From Pseudomonadota bacterium (GTDB lineage: Bacteria; Pseudomonadota; Gammaproteobacteria; Burkholderiales; Rhodocyclaceae): a DNA stretch of 64,000 nt. Location: assembly GCA_018261895.1 (NCBI GenBank), contig JAGTRT010000023.1, forward strand, positions 47,143 through 111,142. Direction: 5' to 3'. This document shows positions 54,353-63,904 of this stretch, piece by piece. The notes beneath the pieces are model-generated. The model ran no database searches. It had not been told where the DNA came from and saw only the letters and a program-made list of their open reading frames with translations. How positions within the stretch are numbered: position 1 is the stretch's first letter; every line of letters starts with the position of its first letter. Both the position numbers and the translations under genes were made by a program.

Positions 54353-57076
54353 TCAGGCCGCAGCGGCCATGTTGGGTGGATGTGCCGCAACCATGCGCTT
54401 GATGTCCGGCACGCAGGAACCGCAGAAGGTTCCACATTTGAGCGTCTGCTGGAGCTGCGGGAGATCGGCCCCGTGCGCCAGTTCCTTTTGAATCTGATCG
54501 TCGCTGACGTCGGCACACTTGCAGACGATGTTGCGCGCCACCATGCTCACCGGCGGTTTCGCCGTCGGGGCCAGGGCAAAGCGGATCAGGCTGGCATCGA
54601 GCTCATCCTCGGCCATCGCCTGCTTCAGCCAGGCCTGGGCCAGCGTCTCGCCGGCCAGACGAACCCCGAGCAAGCGCCCGTCCTGGGCAATCGCCTTCTT
54701 GTTGATCCGGCGCGTGGCATCGACATAAACGATGGCGCCATCATCGCCATCTAGTCCGAACAGGCGGTCCAGTGCCAGCAGATGCGCGTCGGCCACCGGC
54801 TCGCCCGCCGCGCCGCGCAATACGACCAGCGGACTCGTCCGGCCATAGAGGCCGACCGTCACGTAAGGGAAGGCGCTCAGCATCGTGCGCGCCCGTTGCA
54901 GGAGGGCCAGCGCCTCGGACTGACTGGCGCAACGGCGCAGCACGGCCAGCGGATAAGGCAGGTCCAGTTTGGCGATCTGCACGGCCGCATGCTTCAGTTC
55001 CGGTTGTTGCGAATAGGGGTCGATGGCATCGGAGGCCACCGCGTTCGCACCCGGCGAGTTCATGAACTGCCCACCCCAATGCATCGGCATCCAGGCGCGC
55101 CCCTTGACCAGGCCTGCCCGTTCGCTGACGCGTACCGTCATCTCGCCCCGACCGTTACTCACCCGCGCCAGATCGCCCGATGCAAGGCCGCGATGGCGCA
55201 TGTCGCAGGGATGCATGGCGAGCAGCGGCTCGTCTTCGAGATTGAACAGGCGGGGCACGGTGCCGGTCCGGCTCATGCCGTGCCATTGGTCGCGCATGCG
55301 TCCGGACAGCAGGCTGATCGGGAATTCTGGCGTCGTGATTTCAGCCACCGGCTGGTGCTCGATCGGAATGAAACGCGCCCGGCCATCGGCCGTCGGGAAA
55401 CGCCTGTCTTCGTAAAGTCTCACCTTGCCGGCCGAAGCCCCTGCCGGGAACGGCCATTGCTGCGGCCCCTGCGTTTCGAGCAAGGCATAGGACAAACCGG
55501 TGATGTCGAGATCGCGGCCGCGCGTGCTTTCGCGATGCTCGTCGAAAATGGCTTCGGGGTCGGCGTAAGGAAACAGGCGGTCGACATCGTCGCGCCCAAG
55601 TTTCTGCCCGAGGCGACGGGCGAAATCGACGGCGACCTCCCAGTCGTGGCGGGCTTCGCCAGGCGCTGCCACGGCGGACCGAACGCGGGTGATGCATCGC
55701 TCGGAATTGGTCACGGTGCCGTGCTTTTCACCCCAGCCCGAGGCTGGCAGCAGCAGGTCGGCGAATTCGGCCGTATCGGTATTGCCGTAGGTCTCCTGCA
55801 GCACGACATAGTCCGCCGCGCGCAGCGCCTCGCGCACGCCAGCCTGGTTGGGCAGCGATTGTGCAGGATTGGTACAGGCGATCCAGACCGCCTTGATTTC
55901 GCCGCTTTTCAGCGCCTTGAACAGATCGACCGCCGACTTGCCGGGCTTTGCCGGCACATCGGAAACCCCCCAGAGTCGCGCCACTTCGGCCCGGTGTTCG
56001 GGATTGGCCAGATCGCGGTGCGCCGACAGCAGGTTGGACAGCCCGCCAACCTCACGCCCACCCATCGCATTCGGCTGCCCGGTCAGCGAAAACGGCCCTG
56101 CCCCCGGCTTGCCGATCTGGCCCGTGGCGAGGTGCAGGTGAATGATGCCGACATTGTTGTGCGTACCATGCACCGACTGATTCAGCCCCTGACAATAAAG
56201 CGACAGCGATGCCTTGCTGGCACCGAACCAGCGGGCAGCCTGAACAATCGCCTCTGCAGGAATGCCGCACAGTTCGGCAACGCGCTCCGGCGGATAATTT
56301 TTCGCGATACCGGCCAGCTCGGCAAAGCCGCTGGTATGCGCATCGATGTAGCACTGATCGAGCAAATCCTCCGCCATCAACACGTGCAGCATGCCGTTGA
56401 ACAGGGCGATATCGCTGCCCGGCTTGATCGGCAGGTGGAGGTCGGCAATCTCGGCGGTTTCCGTCCGGCGCGGATCGGCAACGATGATTTTGAGGTCGGG
56501 ATTCGCCGCCCGGGCATCCTCGATGTAACGAAAAACGATGGGGTGTGCGATCGCCGGGTTGGCGCCGCTGATGAAGATCACCTTGGCATTCAAAATATCG
56601 GCGTAACTGCAAGGTGGGGCATCGGCACCCAGCGTTTGCTTGTAGCCGGCCACCGCCGAAGACATGCAAAGACGGGAATTGGTATCGACGTTATTGGTGC
56701 CGATCAGCCCCTTGGCCAGCTTGTTGAAGACGTAATAGTCCTCGGTCAGCAACTGGCCGGAAATGTAGAAGGCAACGGAATCCGGCCCATGTTGCCGAAT
56801 GGTGTCGGCGAAGCGCTCGGCCGCATCATCCAGCGCTTGCCCCCACGAAACCCGTTGTCCCGTCTCACCTCGACGGGCACGCATTTCCGGAAAAAACAGG
56901 CGATAAGTCGAATCCACCGTCTGATGCAGGCTTGCACCCTTGGTGCACAAACGGCCGCGATTGGCCGGGTGCTCAGGATCTCCCCGCAGGCCGGTGATCG
57001 CACCGTCCTCGGTTTCGATGAGCACGCCGCAACCGACGCCGCAGTAGCAACAGGTAGACTTGACTTCAGTTCGCAT
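54353..57076 (-). CDS. nasA: Assimilatory nitrate reductase catalytic subunit
   Basis: Molybdopterin enzyme that reduces nitrate to nitrite in the cytoplasm. From MRTEVKSTCCYCGVGCGV it has 907 residues: the N-terminal [4Fe-4S] motif with Cys9, Cys12, Cys16 and Cys44, the MopB domain, the molybdopterin-dinucleotide domain, and a C-terminal BFD-like [2Fe-2S] domain (CKCADVSDDQIQ and CGTFCGSCVPD). The ATG follows GGAAGGAA. It is preceded by its own sigma-54 promoter and followed directly by ybiB. Confidence 0.95.
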   Translation of the reverse strand: MRTEVKSTCCYCGVGCGVLIETEDGAITGLRGDPEHPANRGRLCTKGASLHQTVDSTYRLFFPEMRARRGETGQRVSWGQALDDAAERFADTIRQHGPDSVAFYISGQLLTEDYYVFNKLAKGLIGTNNVDTNSRLCMSSAVAGYKQTLGADAPPCSYADILNAKVIFISGANPAIAHPIVFRYIEDARAANPDLKIIVADPRRTETAEIADLHLPIKPGSDIALFNGMLHVLMAEDLLDQCYIDAHTSGFAELAGIAKNYPPERVAELCGIPAEAIVQAARWFGASKASLSLYCQGLNQSVHGTHNNVGIIHLHLATGQIGKPGAGPFSLTGQPNAMGGREVGGLSNLLSAHRDLANPEHRAEVARLWGVSDVPAKPGKSAVDLFKALKSGEIKAVWIACTNPAQSLPNQAGVREALRAADYVVLQETYGNTDTAEFADLLLPASGWGEKHGTVTNSERCITRVRSAVAAPGEARHDWEVAVDFARRLGQKLGRDDVDRLFPYADPEAIFDEHRESTRGRDLDITGLSYALLETQGPQQWPFPAGASAGKVRLYEDRRFPTADGRARFIPIEHQPVAEITTPEFPISLLSGRMRDQWHGMSRTGTVPRLFNLEDEPLLAMHPCDMRHRGLASGDLARVSNGRGEMTVRVSERAGLVKGRAWMPMHWGGQFMNSPGANAVASDAIDPYSQQPELKHAAVQIAKLDLPYPLAVLRRCASQSEALALLQRARTMLSAFPYVTVGLYGRTSPLVVLRGAAGEPVADAHLLALDRLFGLDGDDGAIVYVDATRRINKKAIAQDGRLLGVRLAGETLAQAWLKQAMAEDELDASLIRFALAPTAKPPVSMVARNIVCKCADVSDDQIQKELAHGADLPQLQQTLKCGTFCGSCVPDIKRMVAAHPPNMAAAA

Positions 57077-57099
57077 GTTTTTCCTTCCGGCTTGGCTTG

Positions 57100-57116
57100 A
57101 GCAACAGCTATGCCAT
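57100..57116 (-). promoter_or_regulatory. Sigma-54 promoter of nasA
   Basis: Minus strand ATGGCATAGCTGTTGCTC: TGGCAT-N5-TTGCT, close to consensus. The predicted start near 57089 leaves a leader of about 13 bases, with no room for ANTAR hairpins. A weak NtrC-like GCACT-N5-GGGGA lies at 57168-57182. Confidence 0.65.
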
Positions 57117-57141
57117 ATCGAAAAATCATGGACTTGCATGA

Positions 57142-57182
57142 CAAAAGGGGAAATCCCTTTGTGGAATCTCCCCTTTTTAGTG
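57142..57182. terminator. Bidirectional terminator between sspB and nasA
   Basis: Hairpin AAAAGGGGA/TTCCCCTTTT with T-rich flanks, within about 60 bases of the sspB stop. Confidence 0.75.
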
Positions 57183-57203
57183 CGTCAACCGCAGTCTACG
57201 TCC

Positions 57204-57641
57204 CTATTTGATGCGTTGCAGCCATGGACGCCCCGCTTCCGGGCGCGGCGGCTCGGGCGGTTCGTCTTCGGGCGCGGGCTCGGCCTCGCCAGCGTCGACA
57301 AAAGGTGTCGTCTCGTGGTCATCTTCGACGCCATCGATCTCAAAAGCCATCCCGGCACCGTTTTCACGGGCATAGATGGCTGACACCCGCTCGACCGGCA
57401 CCGACAAATCCCGCGCGACTCCGCCAAAGCGGGCCTGGAATTCGATGAAGTCGTTGCCGATCAGCAGCTTGTTCGTGGCAGTCTGCCCCAGGTTGAGGAC
57501 GATTTGACCATCACGAACAAACTCGCGCGGAACGCGGGTACGCTCATCGACCTCAACCGCGATATGCGGCGTGAAACCGTTGTCGCAGCACCATTCCCAG
57601 ATAGCCCGCAAGAGATAGGGCTTGGTAGACGGAAGTCCCAT
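57204..57641 (-). CDS. sspB: ClpXP protease specificity factor SspB
   Basis: Adaptor that delivers ssrA-tagged and other proteins to ClpXP. The 145-residue protein has the conserved substrate-binding core (KPYLLRAIWEWCCDNGFTPHI, VPREFVRDGQIVLNLGQTAT, FQARFGGV), then an acidic Pro-rich linker and a C-terminal ClpX-binding tail (GRPWLQRIK), a variant of the usual basic LRVVK-like end. It follows sspA by three bases. Confidence 0.93.
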   Translation of the reverse strand: MGLPSTKPYLLRAIWEWCCDNGFTPHIAVEVDERTRVPREFVRDGQIVLNLGQTATNKLLIGNDFIEFQARFGGVARDLSVPVERVSAIYARENGAGMAFEIDGVEDDHETTPFVDAGEAEPAPEDEPPEPPRPEAGRPWLQRIK

Positions 57642-57644
57642 GCC

Positions 57645-58241
57645 TTACTTGCGCATGGCCTTTTCGGACGGCGTCAGCGCATCGATGAAGCCCTGACGGC
57701 TGAAAATGCGCTCGGCGTACTTCATCAGCGGCGCAGCAGCCTTGCCCAGGTCGATCCCGTAGTGATCCAGGCGCCAGAGCAACGGTGCGATAGCCACGTC
57801 GAGCATGGAAAACTCATCGCCCAGCATGAACTTCTGCTTGTTGAAAATCGGCACGATCTCGGTCAGGCGAGCCTTGATTTCCTGGCGCGCCTTGTCGGCC
57901 GTCTTGCCGTTCTTTTCGATCACTTCCATGAACGAGAAGATTTCGCGTTCCATGCCGACCAGTAGCTGGCGGGCGCGGGCACGCATGATCGGGTCGGCCG
58001 GCATCAGTTGCGGATGCGGGAAGCGCTCGTCGATGTACTCGTTGATAATGTTCGGCTCGAACAGCACGAGATCGCGCTCGACCAGCACCGGCACGCGATT
58101 GTGCGGATTGATCGCAGCCATTTCTTCCGGCTTGTTGAACATGTCGACATCGATCACCTGAAAATCCATGCCCTTTTCGAACAGGACAATGCGGCAACGA
58201 TGGCTGAATGGGCAGGTGGTGCCCGAGTAGAGGTTCATCAT
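57645..58241 (-). CDS. sspA: Stringent starvation protein A
   Basis: Glutathione-S-transferase-fold protein that binds RNA polymerase and affects stress and acid survival genes. The 198-residue protein shows the thioredoxin-like N-domain (MMNLYSGTTCPFSHRCRIVLFEKG) and the C-terminal helices, with the PHP-type surface region near residues 84-86 (PHPQLMPADP). Its lack of GST activity is a family feature. It pairs with sspB directly downstream. Confidence 0.95.
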   Translation of the reverse strand: MMNLYSGTTCPFSHRCRIVLFEKGMDFQVIDVDMFNKPEEMAAINPHNRVPVLVERDLVLFEPNIINEYIDERFPHPQLMPADPIMRARARQLLVGMEREIFSFMEVIEKNGKTADKARQEIKARLTEIVPIFNKQKFMLGDEFSMLDVAIAPLLWRLDHYGIDLGKAAAPLMKYAERIFSRQGFIDALTPSEKAMRK

Positions 58242-58324
58242 TTGTGGTAACCCTCAAAATGAGATTCGGCACCGGGGGCCGGCCTAAGCCAAACCCGCGA
58301 TGCCGTTAGCCGATCCTTGAAGGA

Positions 58325-59044
58325 TCAGTGAATGTCTTTCCAGTATTCCTTCTTGAGCGCGTAGGCAACAACGAAGAGAACTGCCAGGAAGGCCAGAACA
58401 AACCAGCCCAGGGTGCGGCGGAACTCCTGCTGCGGCTCGCCCATCCAGACCATGAAGCCGACGAGGTCAGAAACTGCCTTGTCGAATTCAGCCGGCGCCA
58501 TGCTTCCCGGAACGGCCAGTTCCAGCTTGTGCGTTTCGTGATTCAGCACTTGCTGGCCCTGCAGGCCGTAGAGGATATGCGGCATGCCGACGTTCTCGAA
58601 GACCACGTTGTTCCAGCCGGTCGGACGGTTCGCGTCGCGATAGAAGGAACGCAGATAGGTGTAGAGCCAGTCGGCACCAGCAGCAGCGTTACCTGCTTCG
58701 CCACGGGCGCGGGCAATGATGGTCAGATCCGGCGGCGTGGCACCGAACCACAGCTTCTGCTCATCCGAACGCGCAGCAACGCGCATCAGCTCACCGATCT
58801 TGTCGGAGGTGAACATCAGGTTTTCCTTGACCTGCTGCTCGGTCAGACCGAGATCCAGCAGGTTCTTGTAGCGCATGTAGGAAGCGCCGTGGCAGTTCAG
58901 ACAGTAATTGACGAACAGCTTGGCACCGTTCTGCAATGCAGGCTTGTCACCGACCGAACCCGGCCACTTGTCGAGATGAACGTTGCCGCCGCTGGCAAAT
59001 GCGATGACCGGGGCGAAGAGCAATGCGATAAGGAATTTTTTCAT
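58325..59044 (-). CDS. petC: Cytochrome c1 of the bc1 complex
   Basis: Haem-bearing subunit of complex III. The 239-residue protein has a cleavable signal (MKKFLIALLFAPVIAFASG), the haem motif CLNCH (Cys48, Cys51, His52), a Met ligand in the later GSMAPAEF region, and a C-terminal membrane anchor (WFVLAFLAVLFVVAYALKKEYW). I chose the ATG at 59044, correctly spaced after AGAGG; an ATG three codons earlier abuts the ribosome site. Confidence 0.96.
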   Translation of the reverse strand: MKKFLIALLFAPVIAFASGGNVHLDKWPGSVGDKPALQNGAKLFVNYCLNCHGASYMRYKNLLDLGLTEQQVKENLMFTSDKIGELMRVAARSDEQKLWFGATPPDLTIIARARGEAGNAAAGADWLYTYLRSFYRDANRPTGWNNVVFENVGMPHILYGLQGQQVLNHETHKLELAVPGSMAPAEFDKAVSDLVGFMVWMGEPQQEFRRTLGWFVLAFLAVLFVVAYALKKEYWKDIH

Positions 59045-59057
59045 TTTAGGCATCCTC

Positions 59058-60359
59058 TCACTTGAACGTCACGCGGTCAGGAACCGGGCTGAACTTGTCC
59101 ATCCGAGACCACCATGGCATGGCGAGGAAGAACCCGAAGTAGAACACGGAACAAATTTGCGAAACCAGTTCGCCCATCGGAGACGGGGAAAGCGTACCCA
59201 GATAGCCGAGGATAAAGAAGCAGATGACGAAGATGGTCAGCAGGGTCTTGTAGATCGGACCGCGATAGCGGATCGACTTGACCGGGCTGCGATCCAGCCA
59301 GGGCAGGAAGGCGAAGATAACGACCGATGCACCCATGGCCACCACACCCCAGAACTTGGCATCGATGCCGAAGAGCGGGAAGGTAACTGCACGCAGAATC
59401 GAGTAGAACGGCGTGAAGTACCAGACAGGTGCGATGTGCGGCGGGGTCTTCAGCGGGTCAGCCGGATAGAAATTCGGCGTTTCGAGGAAGTAACCACCAC
59501 CTTCAGGCGCCCAAAACATCACGGCGGAGAAGACCATCAGGAACACGATAACGCCAACGATGTCCTTGACCGTGTAGTACGGGTGGAAGGGGATGCCGTC
59601 GAGCGGAATGCCATTGGCGTCCTTGTTGGCCTTGATTTCAACGCCATCCGGATTGTTCGAACCGGTTTCATGCAGCGCCAGAACGTGAGCGGCAACGAGT
59701 CCAATCAACACGAGCGGGAAAGCAATCACGTGGAACGAGAAGAAGCGGTTGAGTGTCGCATCGCCAACGACGAAATCGCCGCGGATGATGATGGACAGGT
59801 CCGGACCGATTACGGGAATGGCGGAGAACAGGTTAACGATCACCTGGGCGCCCCAGAAGGACATCTGACCCCACGGGAGCAGGTAACCGAAGAAGGCTTC
59901 ACCCATCAGGCACAGGAAAATCCCAACGCCGAACAACCAGGTCAGCTCACGCGGCTTGCGATAGGAACCGTAGAGCAGGCCACGGAACATGTGCAGGTAA
60001 ACCACGATGAAGAACGCCGATGCGCCGGTGGAGTGCATGTAGCGAATCAGCCACCCGCCCGATACGTCGCGCATGATGTATTCGACAGAGGCGAAAGCAA
60101 TGGGCACGCCGTTGGCGTTCAGTGCTGCATCCGGCTTGTAGTGCATGACCAGGAAAATGCCGGTGACGATCTGGATGACCAGAACCAGCAGTGCCAGCGA
60201 ACCAAAGAAATACCAGAAATTGAAATTCTTCGGAGCGTAATACTCGGAAAGGTGGCCCTTCCACATGGAAGTTGCCGGGAAACGGGCGTCAAGCCATTCC
60301 AGGGCGTTGCCAGCGAGCGAGCCGTCGGACTTGTATTTTTCGAAATTGCCAGCAGCCAT
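59058..60359 (-). CDS. petB: Cytochrome b of the bc1 complex
   Basis: Core quinol-oxidising membrane subunit with two b haems. It has 433 residues and about eight or nine membrane segments with the paired haem histidines (HMFRGLLYGS region and FSFHVIAFPLVLIGLVAAHVLALH) and the quinol-site PEGG-type loop, here APEGGGYF. It is the middle gene of petABC; spacing to petA and petC is only 3 and 13 bases. Confidence 0.97.
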   Translation of the reverse strand: MAAGNFEKYKSDGSLAGNALEWLDARFPATSMWKGHLSEYYAPKNFNFWYFFGSLALLVLVIQIVTGIFLVMHYKPDAALNANGVPIAFASVEYIMRDVSGGWLIRYMHSTGASAFFIVVYLHMFRGLLYGSYRKPRELTWLFGVGIFLCLMGEAFFGYLLPWGQMSFWGAQVIVNLFSAIPVIGPDLSIIIRGDFVVGDATLNRFFSFHVIAFPLVLIGLVAAHVLALHETGSNNPDGVEIKANKDANGIPLDGIPFHPYYTVKDIVGVIVFLMVFSAVMFWAPEGGGYFLETPNFYPADPLKTPPHIAPVWYFTPFYSILRAVTFPLFGIDAKFWGVVAMGASVVIFAFLPWLDRSPVKSIRYRGPIYKTLLTIFVICFFILGYLGTLSPSPMGELVSQICSVFYFGFFLAMPWWSRMDKFSPVPDRVTFK

Positions 60360-60362
60360 TTC

Positions 60363-60959
60363 TTATGCTCCCTTCTTGTCTTCGCCGATCATGATACGGG
60401 TATCGGCGAGATACACGTGCGGCGGCACTTCGAGATTGGTTGGGGCAGGCTTCGCCTTGAAGACTCGACCGGCGAAGTCGAAAGTCGAACCGTGACATGG
60501 ACAGAGGAAGCCACCAAGCCATTCGCCAGGCATGCCCTCATCGGCACCAGCCTTGAATTTCTGGGACGGCGAGCAACCAAGGTGCGTACAGATGCCCACG
60601 ACCACCATGATTTCCGGCTTGATCGAACGCGTATCGTTCTGAGCATAAGCGGGTTGCTGTTGCTTTTCAGACTTCGGATCGGCAACTGCATCGGCCAGTT
60701 TGGGCAGCGTATCCAGCATGTCCTTGGTGCGATTGATAATCCACACCGGCTTGCCGCGCCACTCGACGGTCATCATTTGACCCGGTTCGAGCTTGCTGAT
60801 ATCCACTTCGACCGGTGCGCCTGCAGCCTTTGCACGTTCGGACGGAAGCAAGCTGGAGACAAACGGCACAAGTGCGGCTACCGCGCCCGCCCCGCCTACG
60901 GCTGCAGTTGCGACGACCAGACGCCGCCTTCCGCAGTCCATTTTTCCTTGATTGCTCAT
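60363..60959 (-). CDS. petA: Rieske iron-sulfur protein of the bc1 complex
   Basis: A 198-residue Tat substrate (DCGRRRLVVATAAVGGAGAVAALVPF) anchored by its N-terminus. The [2Fe-2S] ligands are visible in CTHLGC and CPCHGS. It is the first gene of the bc1 operon. Upstream, a TATAAT at 61006-61011 on the minus strand may be its -10 element, though no good -35 is visible. Confidence 0.97.
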   Translation of the reverse strand: MSNQGKMDCGRRRLVVATAAVGGAGAVAALVPFVSSLLPSERAKAAGAPVEVDISKLEPGQMMTVEWRGKPVWIINRTKDMLDTLPKLADAVADPKSEKQQQPAYAQNDTRSIKPEIMVVVGICTHLGCSPSQKFKAGADEGMPGEWLGGFLCPCHGSTFDFAGRVFKAKPAPTNLEVPPHVYLADTRIMIGEDKKGA

Positions 60960-61005
60960 TACGCTGACCCCTAACGGAATTAGATGGGATAAAAATAAAC
61001 GCTAA

Positions 61006-61011
61006 ATTATA
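61006..61011 (-). promoter_or_regulatory. Possible -10 element of the petABC operon
   Basis: TATAAT on the minus strand in an AT-rich spacer, 47 bases before the petA start codon; the -35 region is weak. Confidence 0.45.
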
Positions 61012-61042
61012 CTTTATCGAGCGAGCCGATAAAAGCCGGATA

Positions 61043-61642
61043 TCAACCGCCGTATGCCTTACGCTCCCTCAAAGCCTGCGCCAAGGTGCCGCTGTCGACA
61101 TATTCAAGCTCTCCACCAACCGGCACGCCACGCGCTATTCGGGTCACGCCGACGCCCTTTGCAGCCAACATGGCTGTTATGTAGTGGGCAGTAGCCTCGC
61201 CCTCATTCGTGAAGTTCGTAGCCAGAATGACCTCCCGAACCACACTATCAAGTGCCCGGGACATCAACCGATCCAGTCCGATTTCCCGCGGCCCAATGCC
61301 ATCCAGCGGAGAAATTTTGCCCATCAACACGTAGTAGAGCCCCTGAAAACTCTGGGTTTGCTCCATCATGTTCATATCGATTGGCGTCTCGACCACACAA
61401 AGCAAGGAGGCATCGCGCCGCGGCGACGCACATCGTTCACAGACGTCAAGCTCGGTGAATGTATTGCAACGCTGACAATGCTTGATCGTCTGCAAGGCAT
61501 GGCTTACTGCATCACCCAGCAACCGCGCCCCCTTCCGATCATGCTGCAACAGATGGTAGGCCATGCGTTGCGCAGTTTTCGGCCCGACGCCGGGCAAGCA
61601 CCGCAACGCTTCGATTAGAGACTCCAGCCCCGACGGATTCAC
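61043..61642 (-). CDS. recR: Recombination mediator protein RecR
   Basis: Loads RecA with RecF/RecO. The 199-residue protein has an N-terminal helix-hairpin-helix ([24 protein letters not shown]), a four-Cys zinc finger ([16 protein letters not shown]) near residues 57-72, and a Toprim domain ([16 protein letters not shown]). ybaB lies four bases upstream and dnaX before that, the usual dnaX-ybaB-recR order. Confidence 0.97.
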   Translation of the reverse strand: MNPSGLESLIEALRCLPGVGPKTAQRMAYHLLQHDRKGARLLGDAVSHALQTIKHCQRCNTFTELDVCERCASPRRDASLLCVVETPIDMNMMEQTQSFQGLYYVLMGKISPLDGIGPREIGLDRLMSRALDSVVREVILATNFTNEGEATAHYITAMLAAKGVGVTRIARGVPVGGELEYVDSGTLAQALRERKAYGG

Positions 61643-61645
61643 TAC

Positions 61646-61969
61646 TTAAAACGGCATCTTGAAACCAGGGGGCAGGTTCAATCCCGACGTAAAGCCGGCC
61701 ATCTTCTCCTGACTAAGCTCAGCGCCACGACGAACCGCATCATTCACCGCTGCAGCAATGAGATCCTCAAGCATTTCGCGATCATCGAGCACCGAGGGAT
61801 CAATGCTGACTCGACGCACTTCGTGAGCGCAGGTCATGCTCACTTTAACCATGCCGGCTCCGGCAACCCCCTCAACCTCCATCTGGGCCAATTGCTCCTG
61901 CGCCTTCTTCATGTTTTCCTGCATCGCCTGCGCCTGCTTCATCAGGCCAGCCAAGCCACCCTTCATCAT
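61646..61969 (-). CDS. YbaB/EbfC nucleoid-associated protein
   Basis: A 107-residue DNA-binding protein; EbfC-family dimers bind DNA through a tweezers-like fold. Sequence elements: [34 protein letters not shown] and the [22 protein letters not shown] pieces. Small, without Cys. It is between dnaX and recR, as in most bacteria. Confidence 0.94.
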   Translation of the reverse strand: MMKGGLAGLMKQAQAMQENMKKAQEQLAQMEVEGVAGAGMVKVSMTCAHEVRRVSIDPSVLDDREMLEDLIAAAVNDAVRRGAELSQEKMAGFTSGLNLPPGFKMPF

Positions 61970-61981
61970 CTCTGAACTCCG

Positions 61982-63586
61982 TTACGCAATAGGTTTAATG
62001 GAAGACTCAACTACGGATGCATCAAGCGACTTGATGGCATCTCGAATGAATGTATCCCGGGAAATGGATGCAACCGCGGAATCCTGTCGCGCCTGGCGCT
62101 CTCGACCCACCGTTTCCGCAGGTGTGTCGATCTCGTTTTCAGCCAGCTCGATGCGTAACTTCAGCACCCTGCCGAAGTAATCGCATAATGCCTGTTGCAA
62201 CCTGTCAGGCCCCGGCTTCATCTGAAGATGGGTGCGCGATGGAGACAATCTGAGCAGGCACTCTGTGTCATCAAGACGTCGAAGCTCGCAATTTTGCGCC
62301 AACTCCTTCGCCATGCCGGATAGCGGCAAGGCGGAAACAATCTGATGCCAATCCGGACTCTGGCTTGAAGCAATGGATTTTTCTGCTTGTGAGCGGCTGA
62401 CAGGCTCACATTGGGTTGGCGACGGTGACGCCTCTGGCATCGTCCGAACGACCGCCGCGGACCTTGGTTTTGGAGTCGCCGCGCCGAGGACATCCGCGAC
62501 AGAACTGGGCCGAAATGTGTGCAACCTCAGCAAGGTCATAACAAATCCGGAATGCTCATCAGGAGCAGCCGATAGTTCATTTCGACCAATATTGACGATT
62601 TGGTAGGCCAGCTGAATGAACTCTGCTGAATAGGCATTTGCCAACGACAACAATCGCTGCCTGTCGGGGTCCTCGTCATCGATGGCGGTCGGCACGCATT
62701 GAACAATCTGCAAACGCGTCAACAGCGCCGCCAATTCTTGCAGTGCAGCGGGAAAAGAAAGGCTGCGCACACCCAGATCGCTGGCCACCTGTAAGAGGGC
62801 CGAAGCGTCACCAACCTGCAAGGCTTCGAGAATTGCGAAAAGGTAATCCTGATCGACTGTTCCCAACATGGTGCGAACCTGCGCCTCTTCGACACATCCC
62901 GCCCCATGGGCAATTGCCTGATCCAATAACGACAAGGCATCCCGCATGCTTCCAGCAGCCGAACGAGCCACCAAACTCAACGCCGGCTGATCAAAGGAAA
63001 TCCCTTCCGCCTGCAATATTTGCCCCAAGTGTTTGCTAATCGCAAGGGACGGCATTTGCTTCAAATTGAATTGAAGACAACGCGAAAGCACCGTAACCGG
63101 GATTTTCTGAGGATCGGTTGTCGCCAGAATAAATTTCACATGTTCAGGTGGCTCTTCGAGCGTCTTGAGCATGGCATTAAAAGCCGAGTTCGATAACATG
63201 TGAACTTCGTCGATCACATATACCTTGAAACGCCCTCGCGTCGGCGCATACACGGCATTCTCGAGCAACTGGCGCATCTCATCGACGCGAGTGTTAGTCG
63301 CAGCATCGACCTCCAGTAAATCAACAAATCGACCGCTATCGATTTCCTGGCATGCAGAGCAAGTGCCACATGGCGTTGCGGTAATTCCCGACTCGCAATT
63401 TAGCGATTTGGCCAGGATCCGCGCAATGGTCGTTTTACCGACACCACGGGTGCCTGTGAACAAATAAGCATGGTGCAAGCGTTGCTCGGAGAGCGCGTGG
63501 GTCAGTGCTCGGACAACGTGCTCCTGCCCAACTAGCGTAGAAAAATTGCGCGGCCGCCACTTGCGCGCAAGAACCTGATAACTCAT
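61982..63586 (-). CDS. dnaX: DNA polymerase III subunits gamma/tau
   Basis: Clamp-loader ATPase. From MSYQVLARKWRPRNF it has 534 residues: Walker A GTRGVGKTT, a zinc module (CGTCSACQEIDSGRF), the DEVH box (YVIDEVHMLSN) and the sensor/clamp-loader domains, then a tau-type C-terminus. No A6G-like slippery sequence was seen in the gene, so a shorter gamma by frameshifting is not indicated. The longer frame to 63790 crosses the 4.5S RNA gene and is rejected. Confidence 0.96.
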   Translation of the reverse strand: MSYQVLARKWRPRNFSTLVGQEHVVRALTHALSEQRLHHAYLFTGTRGVGKTTIARILAKSLNCESGITATPCGTCSACQEIDSGRFVDLLEVDAATNTRVDEMRQLLENAVYAPTRGRFKVYVIDEVHMLSNSAFNAMLKTLEEPPEHVKFILATTDPQKIPVTVLSRCLQFNLKQMPSLAISKHLGQILQAEGISFDQPALSLVARSAAGSMRDALSLLDQAIAHGAGCVEEAQVRTMLGTVDQDYLFAILEALQVGDASALLQVASDLGVRSLSFPAALQELAALLTRLQIVQCVPTAIDDEDPDRQRLLSLANAYSAEFIQLAYQIVNIGRNELSAAPDEHSGFVMTLLRLHTFRPSSVADVLGAATPKPRSAAVVRTMPEASPSPTQCEPVSRSQAEKSIASSQSPDWHQIVSALPLSGMAKELAQNCELRRLDDTECLLRLSPSRTHLQMKPGPDRLQQALCDYFGRVLKLRIELAENEIDTPAETVGRERQARQDSAVASISRDTFIRDAIKSLDASVVESSIKPIA

Positions 63587-63617
63587 GCGCCCTAACACCA
63601 ATGGAGAAAATGAAAGT

Positions 63618-63713
63618 GGCGAGCCTAACCCCCGGCACTTGCAGTAAATGGCTGTGGCTGCTTCCTTCCGGACCTGACCAGGTTCACCACCCCGCAATGC
63701 GGGGAGACCCGCC
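63618..63713 (-). ncRNA. ffs: 4.5S signal recognition particle RNA
   Basis: Minus strand contains the invariant apical part GGTCAGGTCCGGAAGGAAGC, the Ffh-binding motif. The ends pair as GGCGGGTC with GGCTCGCC (two wobbles), giving about 96 bases. It sits just upstream of dnaX; ends are estimated from pairing. Confidence 0.95.
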
Positions 63714-63862
63714 GCTTTGGATTCTATCACAGCCACCAAGTTAGGCGTACCGCGACATCCCCAAAGGCGCCAAATAATTCCCTCCTGCACCGTGCTTGAA
63801 ATTTTGTTGCAGGCGCTTGATTCCTCGGATGTAACAAAAGGATTTTTTGGTGTTGTAGACGC

Positions 63863-63895
63863 AAAAACCCCCTGTAGCGATAGCTACAGGGGGTT
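63863..63895 (-). terminator. Terminator of the rRNA operon
   Basis: Minus-strand hairpin CCCCCTGTAGC-TATC-GCTACAGGGGG followed by TTTTTG, about 10 bases after the 5S rRNA. Between it and ffs (63714-63862) I see nothing convincing. Confidence 0.93.
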
Positions 63896-63904
63896 TGCAT
63901 GGGG

